Positions 8,061-16,216 of a stretch of 64,000 bases of DNA are shown here, in pieces. The translations under genes and the position numbers were made by a program. The DNA is from an uncultured Alistipes sp. (GTDB lineage Bacteria > Bacteroidota > Bacteroidia > Bacteroidales > Rikenellaceae), in contig UQKD01000016.1 in NCBI GenBank assembly GCA_900541585.1, forward strand, positions 19,391-83,390. Direction: 5' to 3'. The notes under the pieces are model-generated. The model did no database searches. It saw nothing but the letters and a program-made list of their open reading frames with translations, and had not been told where the DNA came from. Position 1 is the stretch's first letter; every line of letters starts with the position of its first letter.

Positions 8061-8819
8061 ATGAAATCTTTTCTGCGCATCCTTCTGCCGGCCGCCGCAT
8101 GCGGCCTGTTGCTCGCAGCCTGCTCACAGCGGCAGACGACCCTGAAATTCATGAGTTACAACATCCGCAACGGCCGCGGCATCGACAACGTCCAGGATCT
8201 CGGGCGCGTGGCCGAGGTGATCAACCGCACGGCTCCCGACATCGTGGCCCTGCAGGAACTGGACAGCGTGACCGGACGCATGGCCGGACGCTTCATCCCC
8301 GGGGAGCTGGGCGAAATGACGGGCATGCACGCCCGCTTCTGCCGCGCCATCGACTACGACGGCGGCGCCTACGGTGTCGGCCTGCTGTCGCGCGACGAAC
8401 CGCTCGCCGTGCGCCGTATCCCGCTTCCGGGACGCGAAGAGGCCCGCGTACTGTTCGTCGCCGAGTTTCCCGGCTACGTGGTCTGCGTCACCCACCTCTC
8501 GCTTACGCCCGAGGACCAGCGCGCGTCGCTGCCGATCATCCGCACGGTCACCGACACCTGCCGCAAACCGGTGCTGCTGGCCGGAGACTTCAACATGAAG
8601 GTCGCCAAAACCGTTCTCGACGGGCTGGGCGGCACATTCCGGCCCCTTTCGGACACCACGCAGATGACTTTCCCGTCACAGAACGCCTCCATCCGCATCG
8701 ACTACATCCTCGGCCGCGGACTGCCCGCATCGGCCGTCGTCACCGAGCGGCAGGCGGACCACACGACCGTCGCCTCGGACCATTGTCCGCTGTGGGTATC
8801 GCTCGCGTGGAAAGAGTAG
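8061..8819 (+). CDS. Endonuclease/exonuclease/phosphatase-family lipoprotein
   Basis: 252 residues with a lipoprotein signal (LLLAAC, Cys21) and no acidic export tag after the cysteine. The body is a DNase I-like fold: MSYNIRNGRG with the first Asn, VALQELDSVTGR with the catalytic metal-binding Glu, VTHLSLTPEDQR with the His, LLAGDFNMK with the Asp-Asn pair, RIDYILGRG, and the terminal SDHCPLWV with the general-base His. All positions of the metal-dependent phosphodiesterase site are present. Substrates in this family range from nucleic acids to inositol phosphates and sphingolipids, so the reaction is only a phosphoester hydrolysis in general terms. It is encoded singly, divergent from the choloylglycine hydrolase-like gene. 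Confidence 0.8.
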   Translation: MKSFLRILLPAAACGLLLAACSQRQTTLKFMSYNIRNGRGIDNVQDLGRVAEVINRTAPDIVALQELDSVTGRMAGRFIPGELGEMTGMHARFCRAIDYDGGAYGVGLLSRDEPLAVRRIPLPGREEARVLFVAEFPGYVVCVTHLSLTPEDQRASLPIIRTVTDTCRKPVLLAGDFNMKVAKTVLDGLGGTFRPLSDTTQMTFPSQNASIRIDYILGRGLPASAVVTERQADHTTVASDHCPLWVSLAWKE

Positions 8820-8905
8820 CCGATCCCCGTGTTAAACAAATATAGGTAAAATACGGGAAGGTACAAAACCGAATTGTGCCCACCGGACTTTTCCGTACCT
8901 TTAGG

Positions 8906-8995
8906 GTCGTAACGACCCTTTTAGCAGTCGGAAGGTTTCACGGAGCCGCACGCAATCCGGTTTTGCGGCCATCCGACTTTTTCGTACCTTTGTAT
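8906..8995 (+). promoter_or_regulatory. 90-bp promoter module for engB, repeated upstream of the branching enzyme gene
   Basis: The segment contains TTTG at 8962-8965, a 19-bp spacer and TACCTTTG at 8985-8992, a textbook Bacteroidota promoter ending 17 bp before the engB ATG. The whole 90 bp aligns without gaps to 23188-23277. A partial relative of its 3' part (ACTTTTCCGTACCTTTA) lies just upstream at about 8887-8903. Confidence 0.75.
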
Positions 8996-9009
8996 AAAAC
9001 CAGATACCG

Positions 9010-9606
9010 ATGCAGATCACCAAAGCCGAATTCAAATGCTCCTCCGAGCGCATTTCCCAGGTTCCGAAGGACGACCTGAAAGACATCGCCTTCATCGGGC
9101 GGAGCAACGTCGGAAAATCGTCGCTCATCAACATGCTCACCGCCCGCGCAGGACTGGCCAAGGTGTCGGGAACGCCCGGAAAAACACGCCTCATAAACCA
9201 CTTCCGCATCAACGACGCCTGGTATCTGGTCGACCTGCCCGGCTACGGCTACGCCCGCACGTCGAAAACCCAGCGCAGCGAGTTTTCGAAACTGATCACC
9301 GACTACGTCGTCAAGTGCGAGAAGATGCACTTCCTGTTCGTGCTGGTGGACATCCGGCTCGAACCCCAGAAGATCGACCTGCGGTTCATCGAGATGCTGG
9401 GCGAAAACGGCATCCCCTTCGGCATCATCTTCACCAAGGCCGACAAGCTCTCGAAAACCCAGAGCGAAAAGAGCGTGGAGCGGTTCCGGGCCGCGCTCGC
9501 CCAGCAGTGGGAGGAACTGCCGCCGATGTTCGTCTCCTCGTCGGAAAAGGGCGCGGGACGCGAGGAAATCCTCGCCTTCATCGGCGAATGCCTGCAACAG
9601 AACTGA
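9010..9606 (+). CDS. engB: EngB/YsxC/YihA ribosome biogenesis GTPase
   Basis: 198 residues, the usual size of this essential small GTPase that helps assemble the large ribosomal subunit. The G motifs are in order: G1 GRSNVGKSS, the switch region GTPGKTRLIN, G3 DLPGYGYA, G4 TKADK and G5 VSSSEKGAG. The start at 9010 is fixed by the promoter immediately upstream, leaving a leader of only about a dozen bases. It is probably monocistronic: the following prs gene has its own promoter and an intrinsic terminator lies between them. Confidence 0.93.
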   Translation: MQITKAEFKCSSERISQVPKDDLKDIAFIGRSNVGKSSLINMLTARAGLAKVSGTPGKTRLINHFRINDAWYLVDLPGYGYARTSKTQRSEFSKLITDYVVKCEKMHFLFVLVDIRLEPQKIDLRFIEMLGENGIPFGIIFTKADKLSKTQSEKSVERFRAALAQQWEELPPMFVSSSEKGAGREEILAFIGECLQQN

Positions 9607-9691
9607 CCCCTGCCGTCCCGGAACGGGAAGAAGCGCACCGGGGACCCGGAGCCAAAACCGGCCCGCGGCGGAAAAGTTTAACCGAATGTTG

Positions 9692-9721
9692 AAAAAACAC
9701 GCCCGTGCGGACGTGTTTTTT
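9692..9721 (+). terminator. Intrinsic terminator downstream of engB, overlapping the prs promoter region
   Basis: Inverted repeat AAAAAACACG (9692-9701) and CGTGTTTTTT (9712-9721) with a 10-nt loop. The T-run falls where the -33 region of the prs promoter would be expected. Confidence 0.75.
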
Positions 9722-9734
9722 CATCGTATTGTCC

Positions 9735-9742
9735 TATATTTG
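9735..9742 (+). promoter_or_regulatory. Promoter -7 element of prs
   Basis: TATATTTG matches the Bacteroidota -7 consensus, 26 bp before the prs ATG. No clean TTTG lies 19 bp upstream; the terminator T-run occupies that region. Confidence 0.6.
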
Positions 9743-9768
9743 CAACGTCAAAAAAATCCTCGAAATCT

Positions 9769-10710
9769 ATGGCTATCCACAAAATCAAAATTTTCACCGG
9801 TCGCGATTCGGAGTATCTGGCCAAAAAGATCGCCGCAAGCTTCGGCACGACGCTCGGACAGTCGGAAGTCCTGCGTTTCAGCGACGGCGAATTCCAGCCC
9901 TGCTACAACGAGTCGATCCGCGGCTGTACGGTCTTCATCATCCAATCGACCTTCCCGCCCTCGGACAACCTGATGGAACTGCTGATGATGATCGACGCCG
10001 CGCGCCGCGCTTCGGCCTATCAGGTCGTGGCCGTGATGCCCTACTTCGGCTGGGCGCGCCAGGACCGCAAGGACCGTCCCCGCGTACCGATCGGCGCCAA
10101 ACTGGTAGCCAACATGCTGATGGCCGCAGGTGTCGACCGCGTGATGACGATGGACCTGCACGCCGACCAGATCCAGGGATTTTTCGACGTTCCGGTCGAC
10201 GCCCTCTATGCCAGCGGCATCTTCGTGCCCTACATCAAGAGCCTCAACATCGAGGACCTCTCGATCGCGGCCCCCGACATGGGCGGCGCCAAACGCGCCA
10301 ACACCTACTCCAAGCTGCTGGGCACGCCGATCATCATTTCGCACAAGGAGCGCGCCAAGGCCAACGTCGTGGGCAAGATGACGGCCATCGGCGACGTCGA
10401 AGGCCGCAACGTGCTGATCGTCGACGACATGATCGACACGGCCGGCACGATCTGCATGGCCGCCGACATGCTCATGTCCCGCGGTGCAAAGAGCGTCCGT
10501 GCGGCCATCACCCACCCGGTGCTCTCCGGCCCGGCCTACGAGCGCATCAACGAAAGCGCGCTGGAGGAGGTAATCGTGACGGACTCCATTCCGCTCAACC
10601 CCGACAAGGACCTGCACAAATTCACGGTGCTGTCGGTCGCCGACCTCTTCGCCGACGTGATCGAGCGTGTGCACAACTACAAGGAGATTTCCTCGATCTT
10701 CTCCAAATAG
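9769..10710 (+). CDS. prs: Ribose-phosphate pyrophosphokinase
   Basis: 313 residues, normal for class I PRPP synthetase, which converts ribose 5-phosphate and ATP to PRPP for nucleotide, His and Trp synthesis. Motifs include the start KIKIFTGRDSEYLAKKIA, the ATP-binding flexible region FGWARQDRKDRPRVPI, MDLHADQIQGFF with the metal-binding His, and the PRPP-binding loop VLIVDDMIDTAGTI. The AUG is well placed behind a TATATTTG promoter. It is monocistronic and closed by a hairpin terminator, with a convergent SDR gene beyond it. Confidence 0.95.
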   Translation: MAIHKIKIFTGRDSEYLAKKIAASFGTTLGQSEVLRFSDGEFQPCYNESIRGCTVFIIQSTFPPSDNLMELLMMIDAARRASAYQVVAVMPYFGWARQDRKDRPRVPIGAKLVANMLMAAGVDRVMTMDLHADQIQGFFDVPVDALYASGIFVPYIKSLNIEDLSIAAPDMGGAKRANTYSKLLGTPIIISHKERAKANVVGKMTAIGDVEGRNVLIVDDMIDTAGTICMAADMLMSRGAKSVRAAITHPVLSGPAYERINESALEEVIVTDSIPLNPDKDLHKFTVLSVADLFADVIERVHNYKEISSIFSK

Positions 10711-10728
10711 GGAACCCCGATTCCACAA

Positions 10729-10763
10729 AAAACACCCGGAGCGCCGATCGCTTCGGGTGTTTT
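10729..10763 (+). terminator. Intrinsic terminator of prs
   Basis: A 15-bp stem with one G-T pair (10729-10743 with 10749-10763), 5-nt loop, T-rich 3' arm. Confidence 0.8.
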
Positions 10764-10893
10764 CTTGATGCGCACCGGCCGACGCACCGGCCCCATCGCC
10801 CCGTGCCGCCCACCGAAAAAACCGGAATCCGCGAAAGGGCGCAAAAAAGGCGGGAACCGGCAAAAGTCCCCGCCCCTGTTATCCGGTTTCAGG

Positions 10894-11709
10894 CTACTTG
10901 AAAGGCGAATCCGGCTCCCGGGACATCACCAGATAAAACATCCGGTCGAGAAACGCCGGGGCGAACTTCTTGACGAAGTGCGTCGCACGGCCCTCGATCT
11001 CCATCAGACATAGGCGTTTGCGCTTCAGGATGCCCTTCGCCACGATGCGGGCCACTTCATCGGGAGTCATCATCTTCGCCTCGTCGCGCGGGGTTTCGCC
11101 CTGCTGCTTCCCGTCGGCCGTGAGGGCCGAGAACCGGACGTTCGAGGCGGTGAACCCCGGACAGGCGATCATCACATGGAGTCCCTTTTTGAGATTCTCG
11201 ATGCGCAGCGTTTCGAGAAATCCCGTCATGGCGTACTTCGAAGCCGAATAACCCGTGCGGCCCGGCAGTCCGTGCAGTCCCGCGACGGAGGAAATGCCCA
11301 CGACGGAGCCTTTCGACGCCTGAAGATACGGGAGCGCGTATTTGCAGCAGTTGACCGTGCCCCAGAAGTTGACGTCCATCAGTTTGTGCAGCACCCCGAG
11401 GTCCACGTCGTCGAAAACGGCGCGCATCGAAATGCCCGCGTTGCAGATCAGCACATCCACGCCGCCGAACTCCCGGACAGCGGTGTCGATCAGCTCCCTG
11501 CACTCTTCGGGTTTCGTCACGTCCACCCCGCAGTAGGCCGCCTGCCCGCCCCGGGCGCGGATGTCGCCCGCCAGGAGTTGCAGCTTCTGCACGCTGCGCG
11601 CCCCGAGCACCACTTTCGCACCCTGGGCGGCGTATACCTTCGCCATCGCCTCGCCGATGCCCGACGATGCACCCGTAATGACGATGACCTTATTTTCCAA
11701 TGTCTTCAT
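10894..11709 (-). CDS. Short-chain dehydrogenase/reductase (DHRS7-like)
   Basis: 271 residues with a classical SDR Rossmann fold: TGASSGIGEA cofactor loop near residue 13, ARS at the end of strand two, NAG at the end of strand four, catalytic Ser in GISSVAGLHG, and YSASKYA for Tyr and Lys. An Arg in the LGARS motif suggests NADP(H) preference. The C-terminal part (KILKRKRLCLMEIEGRATHF) has a basic, amphipathic region seen in DHRS7-like members that may associate with membranes. The substrate is unknown. Its ATG lies inside the 3' end of the MBL hydrolase gene (20-bp overlap), so the two are translationally coupled. Confidence 0.85.
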   Translation of the reverse strand: MKTLENKVIVITGASSGIGEAMAKVYAAQGAKVVLGARSVQKLQLLAGDIRARGGQAAYCGVDVTKPEECRELIDTAVREFGGVDVLICNAGISMRAVFDDVDLGVLHKLMDVNFWGTVNCCKYALPYLQASKGSVVGISSVAGLHGLPGRTGYSASKYAMTGFLETLRIENLKKGLHVMIACPGFTASNVRFSALTADGKQQGETPRDEAKMMTPDEVARIVAKGILKRKRLCLMEIEGRATHFVKKFAPAFLDRMFYLVMSREPDSPFK

Positions 11710-12496
11710 GCTTTTCCTTTATTTCTATTTCCAACATATCATAAGCCAGATGCACGCCCGGAGGAAGTGTCGCGTCCGTCGCGGCGTGAAGACCGATTTC
11801 GTGGGACATATGCGTGATATACGCCTCGCGCGGCCCGACGCGGCGGATCAGCGCCAGCGCTTCCGCAAGGTTGAAGTGCGAAGGATGCGGGGCGAAACGC
11901 AGCGCATTGACCGCCAGCACCTCCACCCCGCGCAGCTTTTCGGCCTCGGCGTCCTCGATGGTCTTGAAGTCCGTCAGGTAGGCCAGCGGCCCGATGCGGA
12001 AACCCGTGACCTCGAAGCGCTCGGAATGGTGGCCCGACACGGGCACGATCTCCACATCCCCGACCCGGAACGGCCTTGCGGTGTCGATTTCATGCAGTTC
12101 GATCTCCGGCACGCCGCGGTATTTGTCCTGCGCAAAGGCGTAGTCGAAATCCTTGCGCACGCACTCCAGCGCCCGCGGAGCGGCGTAGATGTGGACCTTG
12201 TGGACGGTCGGCGGGTAATCGACGAAATTGAAGGCCCGCACGTCGTCCAGACCGCCGATGTGGTCTTTGTGTTCGTGGGTCAGCAGGATGGCGTCGAGAT
12301 GCCGCACGCCCGTGCGGAGCATCTGGTAACGGAAATCGGGTCCGGCGTCGATGACGATGCGCACGCCCCGCGTTTCGACCATCGCCGAGGTGCGCAGGCG
12401 GTTGTCGCGCGGGTCCGCTGACGTGCAGACCTTACAGCGGCAGCCGATGACGGGCACGCCCTGCGACGTTCCGGTTCCCAGAAAGGTGAGTTTCAT
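11690..12496 (-). CDS. MBL-fold metallohydrolase, PhnP-like phosphodiesterase family
   Basis: 268 residues. The start MKLTFLGTGTSQGVP is typical of PhnP-type metallo-beta-lactamase-fold hydrolases, followed by a Cys-x-C-x-x-C group (GCRCKVC) that may bind a structural metal. The active-site motif is LTHEHKDHIGGLDD, with further ligands in SGHHSERFE, YLTDFKTI and ITHMSHEI. PhnP acts on cyclic phosphoribose and related phosphodiesters; the true substrate here is unknown. Overlap with the downstream SDR gene suggests a two-gene operon. The promoter -7 box sits only 5 bp upstream of the start codon, so the mRNA may be leaderless. Confidence 0.8.
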   Translation of the reverse strand: MKLTFLGTGTSQGVPVIGCRCKVCTSADPRDNRLRTSAMVETRGVRIVIDAGPDFRYQMLRTGVRHLDAILLTHEHKDHIGGLDDVRAFNFVDYPPTVHKVHIYAAPRALECVRKDFDYAFAQDKYRGVPEIELHEIDTARPFRVGDVEIVPVSGHHSERFEVTGFRIGPLAYLTDFKTIEDAEAEKLRGVEVLAVNALRFAPHPSHFNLAEALALIRRVGPREAYITHMSHEIGLHAATDATLPPGVHLAYDMLEIEIKEKHEDIGK

Positions 12497-12501
12497 GAAT
12501 G

Positions 12502-12509
12502 CAAATGTA
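12502..12509 (-). promoter_or_regulatory. Promoter -7 box almost touching the MBL hydrolase start codon
   Basis: On the minus strand TACATTTG (plus strand 12502-12509) fits the -7 consensus and is separated from the ATG (12494-12496) by 5 bases. No strong TTTG is visible at -33. Confidence 0.5.
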
Positions 12510-12677
12510 GAAAAATTAGCGCAATTTCCGGCACTTTGTGAAGCATTGCTTCATTTTTCGCATCGCATCGCCACACACGTTTCGATTTCGGACAACGCAA
12601 CGCACCACGCAAAAATTCCCGGACAAGCTGCATCCGGTTTCTGATTATCGCGGAGCAGGCCTGGCCATAACGCAGTT

Positions 12678-12730
12678 CGGCCCGGACGGGACATACACGA
12701 CGTATTTCCCGTCCGGGCCGGACAAAGCAG
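12678..12730. terminator. Long GC-rich hairpin downstream of the efflux operon
   Basis: 14-bp perfect arms (12678-12691 and 12717-12730) enclose a second small stem (ATAC/GTAT). It follows the last gene of the RND operon on the minus strand and probably ends transcription or protects the 3' end, although no T-run follows on either strand. Confidence 0.5.
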
Positions 12731-12751
12731 GGCAAAAGATGCCCGTGAGAA

Positions 12752-13045
12752 TCAGAAACCGCTTTCGATGTTCCAGACAAACGCCCGGGACCCCTGCATC
12801 CTGGTCGCAGCGTCCAACTCGCGGAAGGCGTCCATCAGCGGAGCCACCTTCTCGTCGTCGACGATGGCCAGGATCGAGGCGTTCATCGAAGGCCACGCAT
12901 GCGTGCCGTAGTGGGGTTCGCCGTCGACCGAGCCGCGGCCCTCGGTCAAGGCCCATTTGGTGAAGCCGCGGATACCCTGCTCGTCGAGGATGGCGTTCAC
13001 CCGGTCGGTCAGCGCCTGGTTGTATGACAAAAATACTGCTTTCAT
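12752..13045 (-). CDS. PG0541 family transporter-associated protein
   Basis: 97 residues, cytosolic, no signal or membrane span. The start MKAVFLSYNQALTDRVNAIL and the end AFVWNIESGF match a small ferredoxin-fold-like (P-II-like) family repeatedly found next to Bacteroidota RND pumps; I recall the name PG0541 family. It begins 15 bp after the RND permease stop and is the last gene of the efflux operon. Its role is not established; regulation or assembly of the pump would be a guess. Confidence 0.8.
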   Translation of the reverse strand: MKAVFLSYNQALTDRVNAILDEQGIRGFTKWALTEGRGSVDGEPHYGTHAWPSMNASILAIVDDEKVAPLMDAFRELDAATRMQGSRAFVWNIESGF

Positions 13046-13060
13046 AGTTGTTTTCCCTTA

Positions 13061-16000
13061 TTAATGTACACTTGCCTGGTGTTCGGCCGCGAGGCGCGCC
13101 AGTTTCTCACGCTCCTTGCGCTGCGAACGGTTCACGAGGATCGAGTAGAGCACCGGAACGATGAACAGCGTCAGGATCGTCGAGAAGGTCAGACCGCCGA
13201 TCACGGCGATACCCATCGGCTGCCACGTCTCCGAACCGGCTCCCGTGCCGATAGCGAGCGGAAGCATACCCAGGATGGTCGTGAACGAGGTCATCAGCAC
13301 CGGACGCAGACGGCTTTTGCCGCCGGCGATCACCGCGTCGAAGACGCCTGAACCGCGCTCGATCAGCAGGTTCATGTAGTCCACCATCACGATACCGTTC
13401 TTCGTCACGATACCCACCAGCATGATGGCGCCGATCAGGGCGATCAGCGACAGCGGCGTGGAGGTCATCCACAGCGCGAGGAACACGCCCGTAAAGGCGA
13501 ACGGAATGGTGAACATGATGATGAACGGAAACTTGAGCGACTCGAACTGCGTGGCCATCACGATATACACCAGAATGACGATCAGGATGAGCAGCGTTCC
13601 CAGGTCGCCGAAGGCGTCGCCCTGGTCCTCGACCGTACCGCCCACTTCGAGGTCCACGCCGTCGGGCGTGGGATACTCGACGATGAGTTTGCCGACCTCG
13701 GCCACCACGTCGCCCAGCGCGACGCCGGCCCCGAGCGTAGACTGGACCGAAATGACACGCTGGCGGTTCTCGCGCTCGATCATCGGCGCGGCGTACTCCT
13801 CCTCAACGGTTCCCACCTCCTTGAGCTTCACGGGGCGGCCCTGCGCATTGTAGAGCGTGATGTTCTCGACGTCCTCGATGCGGTTGCGGAACGGCTCGGC
13901 ATAGCGCACGATGATGTCGTACTCGTCGCCGTCCTCGCGGTATTTCGAAGCCACGAGGCCGTCGATGCGGTTGCGCACGGCCTGCGACGCCACGGCGCTG
14001 CTGATGCCGTAGTACGACAGACGGTCACGGTCGAAGACGACGTTGTACTCGGGACGCAGGTCGTCGCGCGAAAGTTTCACGTCGCGCACGCCCTCCAGAT
14101 GGCGCATCTTCTCCTTCAGGTCGTTGGCGATGGCGTTCGTCACGTCCATGTCGTAGCCGAAGACCTTGATGTTCACCGTCGCCGAACCGCTCATGCTGCC
14201 CGACATACCGCCGGGAGTCACCGTGTACTGGCGAATCTCGGGAATATTGTCGAGGTCCTCGCGCAGCAGGTCGGAAACGACGTAGATCGAACGCTCGCGC
14301 TCCTCCACGTCGGTCAGGCGCATGTTGTAGTTGATGATGTGCGAACCGGTGGTCTGCATCGCCGCGAAGGCGTTGTCCGACGAGTTGGCGCCGGCCGACG
14401 CCGAGACGAGCACGATCTCGGGATATTTCGCATAGATGATGCTGTCGATCTGCCGGGCGATGCGCGCCGTGTAGTCGACGCCGATGTTCTGCTCCAGCTC
14501 GACGGTGGCCGAAATGCGGCTGTTGTCCGAGGGCGGGAAGAACTCGGTGGGAACCCGCGTCAGCAGCAGCAGCGAGACGAAGAAAATCGACATCATCGAG
14601 AAGAAGGTGATCCGGCGGTGGCGTACGACCCAGTCGAGCGAACGGGCGTAGGCGCCGTCGAGCCATTCGAGCGCCCGGTCGATGGGCTTGTAGATCACGC
14701 CGAGACCCTTGTAGTCGTGCTGGCCGCCTTCGAGTTTCAGCAGGTAGGCCGACATCATCGGGGTCAGCGAAATGGCCGCCGTGGTCGAAACGCAGACCAC
14801 GATCGTCACGATCCAGCCCAGCTCGCGGAACAGGATGCCCGCCATGCCCGGGACCATCGTCAGCGGCAGGAACACCGCGACGACGACCAACGTCGTGGCG
14901 ATGACCGACAGCCACACCTCGTTGGTGGCGTAGATGGCGGCCTCCTTGGGGTTCGAGCCGCGCTCGATATGCGTCGTAATGTTCTCCAGGACCACGATGG
15001 CGTCGTCGACCACCATACCGATGGCGATGGAGAGCGACGAGAGCGAAATGATGTTCAGCGTGGAACCGGTGGCGAAGAGGTAGATGAACGAACAGATCAG
15101 CGACACGGGGATCGTCATACAGATGATCAGCGTCGCGCGCCAGCGCCCGAGGAAGGCCATCACCACCAGCACGACGAAGATGAAGGCGTAGAGAATGGTC
15201 TCCGAGAGCGACCCGATGGCGTCGGTAATCTCCTGCGAGCCTTCGAAAATCAGCTCCATCTTCACGTCCTTCGGGAGGGTTTTCTGAATCTCCGGCAGGC
15301 GCGACTGGATTTCGTGGACGATATTCACGGTGTTGGCGCCCGACTGTTTCTGGAACATCACGCGCACGCCCCGCTGTCCGTTGACGCGCTCGTCCATCGT
15401 GGACTTTTCGAGCGTATCGCGGATCTGGGCCACGTCCGAAAGTTTCACCGTGCGGCCCCCGGCGTTCGACACCACGACCTTGCGCAGCTCGTCCGAGAGT
15501 TTGAACTCACCGTCGGCCTTGATGTTGAAGGTGTTGTTGCCCACGTCGATCGTACCGCTGGGGATGTTGACGTTCTCGGCGGCGATGATCTGCCCCAGCT
15601 GCTCGACGGTCAGGTTGTAGGCCTCCAGTTTGGCGGGGTCGACGTTGACCTGCACCTCGCGTTCGGGTGCGCCGACGATCGACACGGCACCCACGCCGTC
15701 GACGCGGTTGAGCACGTTGACCAGCTTGTCGTCGAGGATCTTGTTCAGCGCCGGATAGCTCTCCTCGGCCGTGACGGCGATCATCATCACGGGGATCATC
15801 GAGGTCGAGAACTTGAAAATCGTCGGGTAGTCGATGTCGTCGGGCAGCATCGACTGCACGCGCGACACCACGTCGCGGATTTCATTGGCCCCTTCGTTCA
15901 GGTCGGAGCCGTATTCGAACTCGACGGTGATCATCGAGACGTTGTCCTGCGACTTGGAGGTCAGTTTCTTGAGGTTGCTCACCGTGTTGAGGTTGTCCTC

Positions 16001-16201
16001 CAGCACACGGGTGATGTTGGTCTCGATGTCGGCGGCGTTGGCGCCCGGGTACATCGTGATCACCGAAATCTGGGGTATCTCGATCTCGGGATACTGGTCT
16101 ACGGCCAGGTTCATCAGCGAGAAGAGTCCGAAGACCATCACGCCGACAAACAGCAGGATCGTTGAGATCGGTTTGCGGACCGCGCTTTCGTAAATTTTCA
16201 T
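13061..16201 (-). CDS. RND efflux pump inner-membrane permease
   Basis: 1,046 residues, normal for the HAE-1/AcrB-type proton-driven permease. The N-terminal helix (VRKPISTILLFVGVMVFGLF) is followed by the first large periplasmic porter loop. The central helix block contains GMVVDDAIVVLEN with the proton-relay Asp pair, and a second periplasmic loop carries methionine/glycine-rich PGGMSGSMSG. The final block contains IGAIMLVGIVTKNGIVMVDYM. It uses proton influx to push drugs, detergents or bile acids out through a TolC channel. It follows the adaptor gene by 15 bp in a TetR-TolC-adaptor-permease-PG0541 operon. The substrate range is unknown. Confidence 0.93.
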   Translation of the reverse strand: MKIYESAVRKPISTILLFVGVMVFGLFSLMNLAVDQYPEIEIPQISVITMYPGANAADIETNITRVLEDNLNTVSNLKKLTSKSQDNVSMITVEFEYGSDLNEGANEIRDVVSRVQSMLPDDIDYPTIFKFSTSMIPVMMIAVTAEESYPALNKILDDKLVNVLNRVDGVGAVSIVGAPEREVQVNVDPAKLEAYNLTVEQLGQIIAAENVNIPSGTIDVGNNTFNIKADGEFKLSDELRKVVVSNAGGRTVKLSDVAQIRDTLEKSTMDERVNGQRGVRVMFQKQSGANTVNIVHEIQSRLPEIQKTLPKDVKMELIFEGSQEITDAIGSLSETILYAFIFVVLVVMAFLGRWRATLIICMTIPVSLICSFIYLFATGSTLNIISLSSLSIAIGMVVDDAIVVLENITTHIERGSNPKEAAIYATNEVWLSVIATTLVVVAVFLPLTMVPGMAGILFRELGWIVTIVVCVSTTAAISLTPMMSAYLLKLEGGQHDYKGLGVIYKPIDRALEWLDGAYARSLDWVVRHRRITFFSMMSIFFVSLLLLTRVPTEFFPPSDNSRISATVELEQNIGVDYTARIARQIDSIIYAKYPEIVLVSASAGANSSDNAFAAMQTTGSHIINYNMRLTDVEERERSIYVVSDLLREDLDNIPEIRQYTVTPGGMSGSMSGSATVNIKVFGYDMDVTNAIANDLKEKMRHLEGVRDVKLSRDDLRPEYNVVFDRDRLSYYGISSAVASQAVRNRIDGLVASKYREDGDEYDIIVRYAEPFRNRIEDVENITLYNAQGRPVKLKEVGTVEEEYAAPMIERENRQRVISVQSTLGAGVALGDVVAEVGKLIVEYPTPDGVDLEVGGTVEDQGDAFGDLGTLLILIVILVYIVMATQFESLKFPFIIMFTIPFAFTGVFLALWMTSTPLSLIALIGAIMLVGIVTKNGIVMVDYMNLLIERGSGVFDAVIAGGKSRLRPVLMTSFTTILGMLPLAIGTGAGSETWQPMGIAVIGGLTFSTILTLFIVPVLYSILVNRSQRKEREKLARLAAEHQASVH

Positions 16202-16216
16202 TGGAAAGGGGCTGTT

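Noticed and set aside
14099..16165. 688-codon plus-strand frame opposite the RND permease
   Set aside because: His/Asp/Arg-rich antisense shadow without any motif; the RND frame is certain.
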